Below, one piece after another: positions 8,279 to 15,687 of a DNA stretch of 64,000 nt (positions are counted from its first letter, which is position 1; every line of letters starts with the position of its first letter). The notes under the pieces are model-generated. The model saw nothing but the letters and a program-made list of their open reading frames with translations, was not told the origin of the DNA and ran no database searches. The DNA comes from JBBRHQ01 sp963725315. Its GTDB lineage: Bacteria > Actinomycetota > Thermoleophilia > Solirubrobacterales > 70-9. The stretch spans positions 248,001 to 312,000 of the forward strand of contig CAVRYA010000001.1 in the NCBI GenBank assembly GCA_963725315.1, in the 5' to 3' direction. The translations under genes were made by a program, and so were the position numbers.

Positions 8279-9210
8279 ATGAGGCGCTTCTGCGCGACCC
8301 TGGTGGGAATCGGGCTTGGGGTGATCGGGGCCGCTGCTCCGGCGGCAGCCGCACCCTCGCCTGATTGCGCGAACGCGCCCACGCCCAAGGTGATCTACTC
8401 GGGCCAGGGGGTGCTCGAGTCGGTGATCGTCGGACCCGCCGGCCGCCTCTACTTCACCTCGACCCCCGCCGGCCAGAGCGGCAGGCTGATGAAGGTCGAT
8501 CGCCCGGGCGCCAAGCCGAGGGTGCTGGTGGACGGGGTCACGGGGCCGGGAGGGATGGTCTTCGACCACTTCCGGCTGCTGCTCGGCTTCGGCGACACCG
8601 CGGCCAACGGGGTCGCCGGAGACGCCAACCCGACGGCCGGCCTCTACAGCGTCAACCCATTCACCGGCGCCAAGCGGGTGTTCACCACCGGCCTCGGGAT
8701 GGCGAACGGGGTCGCCCGCGGTCCGGACGGAGCGATCTACGCCTCCAACGACTTCGGGATGAAGCTGGACCGTGTCTTCGGGGGTGTCGTCAACCACGGC
8801 TGGGCCCAGGTCAACTCCGCCAACGGACTGGTCGTCGATCCCTCCGGTCGCTACCTCTACGCGGCCCAGACCTTCCAGGCACCCGCAGATCGCCCGGATC
8901 GAGATCGCCCATCCCGGCGCATGTCACGACCTTCGCCGCCGGCACCCCGGAGGACGGCAACGTGTTCCTCGACGGGATGACCCGCGACCGCTGGGGCAAC
9001 CTGTTCGTCGCAGCCAACCTCGGTGGCCAGATCTGGAGGGTCGATCGCTTCGGGCGGATCTGCGTCCTCGCCCGCGGCCTGCGCAACCCCAGCGCGGTCG
9101 CCTTCGGCCGCGGCTTCTGGCGCTTCCACGACGGCAGCCTCTTCGCGGTCACCTTCGCCGGCGACGTGGTCGAGCTGCCGCGGGCCGACGCCGCGCGTTA
9201 CCCGGGCTGA
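8279..9210 (+). CDS. Secreted NHL/SMP-30-like beta-propeller protein, frameshifted
   Basis: Signal peptide (MRRFCATLVGIGLGVIGAAA, cut near AAA-APS), then repeated propeller blades such as ESVIVGPAGRLYFTSTPAG, NGVARGPDGAIYASNDFG, NGLVVDPSGRYLYAAQTFQ and DRWGNLFVAANLGGQIWRVD. These are typical of SMP-30/gluconolactonase-like or NHL-repeat extracellular proteins. The frame breaks twice, near 8882 and 8914; in each case one surplus base (in short C runs) restores the propeller sequence. Removing two bases gives an intact 309-aa product. Function is unknown, possibly extracellular sugar-lactone or ligand binding. It stands 8 bases from the next secreted protein and may be cotranscribed with it. 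Confidence 0.65.
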
Positions 9211-9217
9211 GCGCCCC

Positions 9218-10710
9218 GTGAACGGCGCGCGAGCCTCGCGGGCAGCAGGCGCGGCGCTCCTGCTGGCCTGCTTGCCTGGTCGGCGCGATGGCCTCGCCGG
9301 CGAGCGCCGCCTTCGTCGCGCCGTCCTTCGTCCATCAGTGGAGCATCGGCGTGCGCCAACCCCGACGTCTCGGTGGCCGGCATCGACGTGGACCGTTCCG
9401 GGAACGTCTACGCCCTCCGCTACGAAGCCGGCGACGCTTTCCGCGTCCTCAAGTTCCGGCTCCGACGGGAAGCCGGTCCGCGGGCAGTGGGCGAAGCCGA
9501 TCCACGGCTTCGCCAGCGGCGGCTTGACCACCGATCCCGTGGGTCACGTCCTGATCGCAGCGAACCTCGGATCGGGAGGGAACCGTCTGCTCACCTACAC
9601 GTCGGACGGCGGCCTGCTGGCGGCGATCCCGGCGAAACGCCTCGACGGTGGCTCGCTCGACACCGATCGGCGCGGCCGCGTCTTCGCCACCGGCAGGAGC
9701 GCCTCGGGCAAGGCCTCGATAAACGAGTACTCGATCACCGGCGCCAAGTCGAAGCTGATCGCCTCCGCCGCATATCCCGGCACGCCAAGCGCCAACTTCT
9801 TCCCCGAGAACTTCCTCGGGTTCGCCGTCGCCCCCTCCGGCACCGTCTATGCCAGCGGCGTCTCGACCACCACCAACTTCCTGGCCAGATACGAGGTCGG
9901 CCTCGGCGCTCCGATCTCCTACCTCGAGCAGTGCCCGGAGAGCGGCGACGACTGCTTCGGCGGCTTCGGCGTCGAGGTGGCCAGTACCGCCTTTCCCCCG
10001 GACCCGGCGCAGCAGATGGTTTACGCCGCCGGCGGCTACGGCAACGGCGCCGACCCGGGCAACTTCGCCTCCACGGGCATCTACCGGGGATTCGGCGACC
10101 CCTCCCAGTATCTGGGCAGCTTCGGGCCCGAGCCCGGTCCGACCCTGCTGACGCCCTTCGACGCCGCCGGCTCTCCCTGCGGAGGTGTCCTCTACACGCT
10201 CAACAACCGCTTCGGCGGGCCGGGCAGCACCTACGATGGCGCTGTGGCGCAGGAGTTCGACACCCACGCGCCCGGGGCGGGTTGCCCGCCTCCGCCGAAG
10301 GCCGAGCTGTCCGGGTTGAAGCGCCACTACAGCCTTCGCCTTGCCCGGCACTGCGAGCGCGCCCGTGCTCTCCGTGCGCGAAGCTCCTGCCCTCCGGCCG
10401 CTTCGACAACCGGCTCGGGGCTGCGTCCACGGCGAGCGCCGCTGCGCCGCGCAGGTCCCGGGCGGGAGTGGTGCTCGGCTTCAGGGCCTCGGACGCGGCC
10501 GACGTCACCCTCAGCTTCCAGCGCGCCGGCAAGGGCAGCAGCGGAGGCTCGCTTGGCGGCTTCGTCTATCCGGCCCGCAAGGGGCGAAACCGGATCCGCT
10601 TCAGCGGGGTGCTTCGCGAGGGCCACCCGCTCGCCCCCGGCTCCTACCGGGTCACGGCCTCGGCAGGCGCGAAGAGGCGCCACTTCAGGCTCAAGGTGCT
10701 GCCGGGCTGA
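9218..10710 (+). CDS. Secreted beta-propeller-like protein, multiply frameshifted
   Basis: The GTG at 9218 starts a signal peptide (VNGARASRAAGAALLLACL) that continues in another frame. The body has propeller-like units: VAGIDVDRSGNVYALRYEAG, GGLTTDPVGHVLIAANLGSG, GGSLDTDRRGRVFATGRSAS and LGFAVAPSGTVYASGVSTTT. The C-terminal stretch GFRASDAADVTLSFQRAGKG resembles the bacterial domain that often follows such repeats. Reading it through needs five changes (about 9270, 9350, 9460, 10345 and 10380), all equivalent to removing one base; the corrected length is 495 aa. It may be either a real pseudogene or a gene with sequence errors. Function unknown; the preceding gene is of the same class. Confidence 0.55.
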
Positions 10711-10745
10711 ACCGGCCGCGAACCGCTCCGGGCGAGATTGGCGCC

Positions 10746-11507
10746 CTACCCGGGCGCCGAAGGGTGGAAGCTGCGGATCACGTGCAGGTCGACGGAGCCG
10801 GGGGTGAAGACGCTGCTCGAGTACTGGATCGTCGCCGCCTCCCGTCTCGTGGATCAGCTCGACCAGCTCCAGCGCCGCGGTGACGCGGTCGACCCCGATC
10901 GCCTCCCCGAGCCGGCTGCCCGGCTCGACCAGGCGGGGGCGGACCGTGGTCCGCGCGAAGGAGATCGAGGCCCCGTGATCGATCAGCACGTCCATCACCA
11001 TCCTCCCCGCCTCGAGCGCCGCCGCCCAGCTCCTTCAGGGAGCCCAGCTCGGCGCTCGGGTGGACGACGTCGCGCATGTAGGCGGCGACGCTGCCGTCGG
11101 CCAGCAGGGTGCGGTGGACGAGGGTCGCCTTGCGCCTTGCGACGCAGACCGAGCGCCTCGGCCACGTATCCCGGCACCGGGGCCTGCTCGATCCGCAGGT
11201 CGCGGACGCTGAGCCGCTTGCCCTGGCGCCGGGCGAGCGAGGCGTAGGACTCGAGCACCTCCAGCCCCTCGCTGAAGGCCGCGGGAGAGGCGACCCGCCC
11301 GACGAAGGTGCCGCTGCCCTGCCTGCGGACGATCTCGCCGTTCGACTCCAGGCGCTCCAGCGCCAGCCGCAGTGTTCCCCTGGAGACGCCGAGGCTCTCG
11401 GCGAGCTGCTTCTCCGGAGGCAGCCGGTCCCCGGGCCGGGCCCGCCCGGGGGCGAGCCGCTCGCGCAGCGCGGCCTCGGCGGTGTCGACCAGTGAGAGCT
11501 CGAGCAC
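10746..11507 (-). CDS. GntR-family (HutC/UTRA) transcriptional regulator, frameshifted
   Basis: The N-terminal winged helix is clear: RPGDRLPPEKQLAESLGVSR and GTLRLALERLESNGEIVRRQ, then GSGTFVGR. A UTRA effector-binding domain follows, recognisable in pieces: TLVHRTLLADGSVAAYMRDV, RMVMDVLIDHGASISFARTT and the end IQYSSSVFTPGSVDLHVIRS. Three single-base surpluses (near 11165, 11010 and 10850) interrupt the frame; without them the product is 252 aa. It lies 10 bases after fchA as the last gene of the dehydrogenase/fhs/fchA operon. It is therefore the natural candidate regulator of that operon and of the divergent gmaS-mgs operon, probably sensing a methylated amine or glutamate derivative (inference). 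Confidence 0.75.
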
Positions 11508-11517
11508 CGGCGCCTCT

Positions 11518-12012
11518 CTACCCCTCGGCCCGGTTGGCGGCCAGCAGCGCCGCCGCGCCGGACGCGGCCGCGTCGGCGAGCCGGCCGGCGACCGCCGCGT
11601 CGGGTGTGAAGGGCCACTCCCCGGCGGCCACCACCTCGTCCGCCAGCCGCGAGATCTCCGCCGCCGACTCGGCGACCTCCCGGGGCGGCCCGCTGGCCCG
11701 CTCCAGGGCGGCCCGGCGCTCGGGCCCCGCGGCTGCCGCGAGGACCTCCGAGTACGCGGCTACGTCCTGATCGGCGAGGTCGGGCAACCGCCGGCGAAGC
11801 TGCCCGGCGCGCTCGGCTATCTCCCGCATCCGCCGCTCCTCGCCGCCGCCCTCGCGCCCGATTCGCGCCGCGGCGAGGGCCGCGGTCAGCTCGAGCAGCG
11901 ACGCCCCCGCCCCGCAGGTCAGCGCGCAGGCGACCCCGGCGGCGCGGCCGTCATCGGTCGAGGCGAGGCCGGCGAGGAGGTCGCCGACGGCGCTCTCCGC
12001 CAGGTCGCTCAC
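11518..12012 (-). CDS. fchA: Methenyltetrahydrofolate cyclohydrolase (FTCD_C family)
   Basis: A 164-aa, alanine-rich, largely helical protein of the formiminotransferase-cyclodeaminase C-terminal type (FchA). Family signatures are a start with SAVGDLLAGLAS, GVACALTCGAGASLLELTAA and a repeated helical pattern after it. It would convert methenyl-THF to 10-formyl-THF, immediately upstream of Fhs in the pathway. The GTG start at 12012 is 4 bases after the fhs stop, and the GntR gene begins 10 bases beyond its stop. It is short compared with the roughly 200 aa usual for the family, mainly at the C-terminus. The methylene-THF dehydrogenase partner (FolD/MtdA) is not in the window. Confidence 0.8.
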   Translation of the reverse strand: MSDLAESAVGDLLAGLASTDDGRAAGVACALTCGAGASLLELTAALAAARIGREGGGEERRMREIAERAGQLRRRLPDLADQDVAAYSEVLAAAAGPERRAALERASGPPREVAESAAEISRLADEVVAAGEWPFTPDAAVAGRLADAAASGAAALLAANRAEG

Positions 12013-12016
12013 CGCT

Positions 12017-13687
12017 CTAGAAGAGCCCGACCGTGCGTCCCTCGGCGTCCACGTCGACGTCGAAGGCCGCGGGGGTTCGCCCCAGCCCGGGCATCTGCTG
12101 GATCGCCCCGCAGAGCGGCACCAGCCAGCCGGCGCCGGTGTAGGCGCGCACGTCGCGGACCGGGAGCTGGAACCCGGTCGGCGCGCCGAGCAGCTCGGGA
12201 TCGGCCGAGAGCGAGAGCGGCGTCTTCGCCATGCAGACGGGCAGCCCGGAGAGGCCCTCCTCGGCGAACTGCGCGATCTTCTTCTCGGCCTCCATGTAGT
12301 AGACGACCTCCGAGGCACCGTACACGCGCCGGGCGACCGTCTCGATCTTCGCCTTGATCGACTCGCCGTCCTCGTAGAGGAGGCGGAACTCGTTCGGCTG
12401 ATCGGCCGCGGCGACGACCGCCTCGGCAAGCTCCGCGACGCCCTTGCCACCCTTGGCGAAGCCCTCGCTGACGGCGGCGGCGAAGGCACCGCCCTCGCCG
12501 GCCAGGCGCTTCACCAGCTCGACCTCCTCGTCGGTGTCCTCGGGGCGGCGGTTGACGGCGACCACCGCCGGCACCCCGAACTCGGCGACGATCCCGAGGT
12601 GGCGGTGGAGGTTCGCCATCCCCGCCTCGATCGCGCCCGTCCCGCCGGCGCCGTCGACCGCCTCGTCCCCACCCCCGTGGTGCTTCAGCGCCCGCACGGT
12701 GGCGACCAGCACCACGGCGCTGGGCGCGATCCCGCCGGCGCGGCAGACGATGTCGAAGAACTTCTCCATCCCCATGTCGGAGCCGAAGCCCGACTCGGTG
12801 ATCACGTAGTCGCCCAGCTTCAGGCCGAGCAGGTCGGCGATCAGCGAGGAGTTGCCGTGGGCGATGTTGGCGAAGGGGCCGGCGTGCATCAGGCAGGGCT
12901 GGCCCTCCAGGGTCTGGATCAGGTTCGGCTTGATCGCGTCCTTCAGCAGCACCGCCATCGCCCCCGCGGCGCCGAGGTCCTCGGCCGTCACCGGCTCGCC
13001 GTCGCGCGAGTAGGCGGCGGTGATCTTGCCCAGCCGCCGGCGCAGGTCCTGGAGGTCGCGGGCGACGGCGAGCACGGCCATCACCTCGGAGGCCGCGGTG
13101 ATGTCGAAGCCCGACTCGCGCGGGTAGCCGTTGGCCGGCCCGCCGAGCCCCAGGGCGACCTGCCGCAGCGCCCGGTCGTTCATGTCCACGGCGCGCTTCC
13201 AGGTGACCCGCAGCGCGTCGATGTGATGGGGGTTGCCGTGCAGCATCGAGGCGTCGAGCAGCGCCGCCAGCAGGTTGTTGGCGGCGCCGATCGCGTGGAT
13301 GTCGCCGGTGAAGTGGAGGTTGAGGTCCTCCATCGGCACCACCTGGGCGAAGCCGCCGCCGGCGGCGCCGCCCTTGATCCCGAAGACCGGCCCCAGCGAG
13401 GGCTCGCGCAGGCAGAGGACCGGGTCGCGGCCGATGTAGCCCATCCCCTCGGTCAGGGCGACCGAGGTCGTCGTCTTCCCCTCCCCGGCCTTGGTCGGGG
13501 TCATCCCGGCGACGCAGACGAGCTTCGCGTCCGGGCGATCGGAGAGGCGCTCGATCGCGTCCAGCGAGATCTTCGCCTTGTACCGCCCGTAGGGCTCGAT
13601 CTCCTCGGGCAGCAGGCCGAGTCCCTCGCCGATTGCGTCGATCGGCGCCAGCTCGGCCTGCTGTGCGATCTCCAGGCTGCTCTTCAT
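12017..13687 (-). CDS. fhs: Formate--tetrahydrofolate ligase
   Basis: A 556-aa protein, full length for the family. The P-loop TPTKAGEGKTTTS is at about residues 63-75. Other invariant segments are LREPSLGPVFGIKGGAAGGG, NLHFTGDIHAIGAANNLLAA, RESGFDITAASEVMAVLA, PFANIAHGNSSLIAD and VVAVNRRPEDTDEEV. It reversibly links formate, THF and ATP to 10-formyl-THF. In this operon it should run towards formate and ATP, taking C1 units produced by the N-methylglutamate dehydrogenase encoded just upstream; the formate dehydrogenase at 23.4-27.7 kb finishes the oxidation. It starts 28 bases after the preceding stop and ends 4 bases before fchA. Confidence 0.96.
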   Translation of the reverse strand: MKSSLEIAQQAELAPIDAIGEGLGLLPEEIEPYGRYKAKISLDAIERLSDRPDAKLVCVAGMTPTKAGEGKTTTSVALTEGMGYIGRDPVLCLREPSLGPVFGIKGGAAGGGFAQVVPMEDLNLHFTGDIHAIGAANNLLAALLDASMLHGNPHHIDALRVTWKRAVDMNDRALRQVALGLGGPANGYPRESGFDITAASEVMAVLAVARDLQDLRRRLGKITAAYSRDGEPVTAEDLGAAGAMAVLLKDAIKPNLIQTLEGQPCLMHAGPFANIAHGNSSLIADLLGLKLGDYVITESGFGSDMGMEKFFDIVCRAGGIAPSAVVLVATVRALKHHGGGDEAVDGAGGTGAIEAGMANLHRHLGIVAEFGVPAVVAVNRRPEDTDEEVELVKRLAGEGGAFAAAVSEGFAKGGKGVAELAEAVVAAADQPNEFRLLYEDGESIKAKIETVARRVYGASEVVYYMEAEKKIAQFAEEGLSGLPVCMAKTPLSLSADPELLGAPTGFQLPVRDVRAYTGAGWLVPLCGAIQQMPGLGRTPAAFDVDVDAEGRTVGLF

Positions 13688-13715
13688 CTGCTCGCGGTCC
13701 TCCTCGGCTCCGGGC

Positions 13716-14951
13716 TCAGTGGGAGACCGCCGCCGCCCCCAGCTCGGAGACGAGGCGGTCGCGGTAGAAGCGCTCCAGCGCGAACGGCTCGATCAGCTCG
13801 GGCGGGCGCCCCTTCGCGGTCTGCTCCGCCAGCGTCTTGCCGACGATCGGCGCCGCCTTGAACCCGTAGGTGCCCCAGCCGGCGCTGAGCAGGAAGCCCT
13901 CGACCTCGGTGGCGCCGAGGATCGGGCTGAAGTCGGGGCTGATGTCGCAGAGCCCGGCCCAGCTGCGCAGGATCCGGGCCCGCTCGAGCTGCGGGAACAG
14001 CTCCAGCGCGTGCCGCGAGGACTCCTGGAGGAAGTTGAGGGTGCCCTGCTGGCGGTAGGTGGTCCAGGGCTCGATCTCGGCCCCGATCAGGAACTCGCCG
14101 CGATCGGTCTGCGAGATGTAGACGTGCATCTGCGAGGAGACGATCACCACGTCGAGCAGCGGCTTCAGCGGCTCGGTGACGAAGGCCTGGAGGATGTGGG
14201 TGGTGATCGGCAGCTCGACCCCGGCCATCGCCGCGGTGGTCGAGCTCCAGCCGGCGGTGGCGCTGATCACGGTGCCGGCGGATACGCGGCGCCCGTCGGC
14301 GAGCCGCACCCCGGTGGCGCGCCTGCCCGCGCCGTTGCCCCCGCCCGAGACCTCGACCTCGGCGACCTCGCTGTAGGGGTGGATCTCGGCTCCCGCGGCG
14401 TCGGCGGCCCGGGCCAGTCCCCAGACGACGGCGTCGTGGCGGATGATCCCGCCCGGCGGATGGAAGAGCGCGCCCATCACCGGGTAGACGGCGTCCGGCT
14501 CGATCGACATCGCCGGGGCGAGCTTGCCGATCTCCTCCGGGCCGATCACCCGCGAGTCGATCCCGGCGAGGCGGTTGACCTCGGCCCGCTCGTTCATCAC
14601 GAACATCGCCCGGTCGGTGTGGGCCAGCGTCAGGTGCCCCTGCTGGGAGAACAGCAGGTTGAAGTTGAGCTCGGCGCCGAGGCCCTCGTACAGCTTCACC
14701 GAGGCGTCGTAGAAGCGCGCGCCCTCGGGCGTCTTGTAGTTGGAGCGGAGGATCGTCGTGTTGCGCCCGGCGGCGCCGGAGCCGATGTAGGACTGCTCGA
14801 GGACACAGACGTCGGTGATCCCGTGGTCGCGCGCCAGGTAGTAGGCGATCGCCAGCCCGTGCGAGCCGCCGCCGATGATCACCACGTCATAGCGGTCGCG
14901 AAGCTCGCCCCTCGGGCGCCACATCCGGCGCTTGCGGAAGATCTCACGCAC
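13716..14951 (-). CDS. mgdA: N-methylglutamate dehydrogenase / sarcosine oxidase beta subunit (FAD)
   Basis: A 411-aa SoxB-type flavoprotein. The start is set at GTG 14951, which overlaps the gamma-subunit stop by 8 bases and gives the usual beta-subunit length; a longer frame upstream is spurious. FAD motif: DVVIIGGGSHGLAIAYYLAR near residue 19, then LEQSYIGSGAAGRNTTI. Further family segments are FSQQGHLTLAHTDRAM, LFHPPGGIIRHDAVVWG and WAGLCDISPDFSPILG. It is the amine-oxidising subunit of the heterotetramer with the three genes upstream. The GlxBCD-like synthase and gmaS next door favour N-methylglutamate over sarcosine as substrate, but the families overlap. Confidence 0.87.
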   Translation of the reverse strand: MREIFRKRRMWRPRGELRDRYDVVIIGGGSHGLAIAYYLARDHGITDVCVLEQSYIGSGAAGRNTTILRSNYKTPEGARFYDASVKLYEGLGAELNFNLLFSQQGHLTLAHTDRAMFVMNERAEVNRLAGIDSRVIGPEEIGKLAPAMSIEPDAVYPVMGALFHPPGGIIRHDAVVWGLARAADAAGAEIHPYSEVAEVEVSGGGNGAGRRATGVRLADGRRVSAGTVISATAGWSSTTAAMAGVELPITTHILQAFVTEPLKPLLDVVIVSSQMHVYISQTDRGEFLIGAEIEPWTTYRQQGTLNFLQESSRHALELFPQLERARILRSWAGLCDISPDFSPILGATEVEGFLLSAGWGTYGFKAAPIVGKTLAEQTAKGRPPELIEPFALERFYRDRLVSELGAAAVSH

Positions 14952-15687
14952 CGGCCTCGGCCCCCTCCTCGAAGAAGCCCCGCAGGGCCTCGGCGCCGAC
15001 CGTCGAGCCCCCGAGGTCCTCCACGGCATCGACGAACACGGTCCACACGTAGGAGGCATAGCCGGCGCCGAAGAGGTGCAGGAAGCGGTCCCCGTCGGCG
15101 CGCAGGACCATCGCCGGGGTGCGCGCCACCGAGACCGGCGCGAAGGCGCCCTCGGCGAAGCGCTCGGGCCGCAGGTCGAGCGCCGTCGCCCGGGCGAAGA
15201 CCTCGCGCGCCAGCGGCCCGACGACGGCGTTGGACCCGAGCGCCGAGGTCAGCTCGACGACCCCGGCGGCGGTGCCCGCCGAACCCGCCGCCGAGTCTAG
15301 CTCGGCGCGCAGCCGCGCGGTCGCCTCCGGGGCGCTCAGCGCCAGGACCCTCCCAGCGCTCACCGGGCACCACCAGGCGCCGTCCTGGCGCAGGGCCCGC
15401 CCGGGCGCCAGCGCGCCGCCGCCGGTCAGCCCGGAGACGATCGAGGCGACCGGCTCGGGCTCGCCCTGCAGCTCGAGCTTGCCGATGTGGGAGAGGTCGG
15501 CGATCCCGACCGCATCGCGGCAGGCGGCGGCCTCGCCGGCGCCGTAGCCGGCGACCACCCTCCAACCGGCGCGCTCGGCGAAGCGGGCGCCGGCGCCTCG
15601 ATGCATCCACTCGATCGGGCTCCGCGCCGGCAGCGCCTCGACGCCGTCGCCGCTCACCGCATCGGGGGCGAGGAACTCGAAGCTCAT
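14944..15687 (-). CDS. mgdD: N-methylglutamate dehydrogenase / sarcosine oxidase gamma subunit
   Basis: A 247-aa SoxG-type protein, related to the GcvT fold but without a complete folate site. The start ATG 15687 overlaps the alpha-subunit stop (ATGA) and its stop overlaps the beta-subunit start. Recognisable segments are RSPIEWMHRGAGARFAERAG at the N-terminus, then VGIADLSHIGKLELQGEPEP, ALSAPEATARLRAEL and LHLFGAGYASYVWTVFVDAV. Gamma subunits form part of the heterotetrameric scaffold close to the alpha folate domain. It is somewhat longer than the roughly 200 aa common for SoxG. The C-terminal VDAVEDLGGSTVGAEALRGF is variable. Confidence 0.8.
   Translation of the reverse strand: MSFEFLAPDAVSGDGVEALPARSPIEWMHRGAGARFAERAGWRVVAGYGAGEAAACRDAVGIADLSHIGKLELQGEPEPVASIVSGLTGGGALAPGRALRQDGAWWCPVSAGRVLALSAPEATARLRAELDSAAGSAGTAAGVVELTSALGSNAVVGPLAREVFARATALDLRPERFAEGAFAPVSVARTPAMVLRADGDRFLHLFGAGYASYVWTVFVDAVEDLGGSTVGAEALRGFFEEGAEAGA

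Noticed and set aside
5858..8797. A 979-codon minus-strand open frame
   Set aside because: Antisense to the HD-domain and FAD oxidase genes, which have clear motifs; the shadow has none.
14952..15059. A longer beta subunit starting at 15059
   Set aside because: The extra 36 residues lie within the gamma-subunit gene and are shadow-like; GTG 14951 gives the normal length and overlap.
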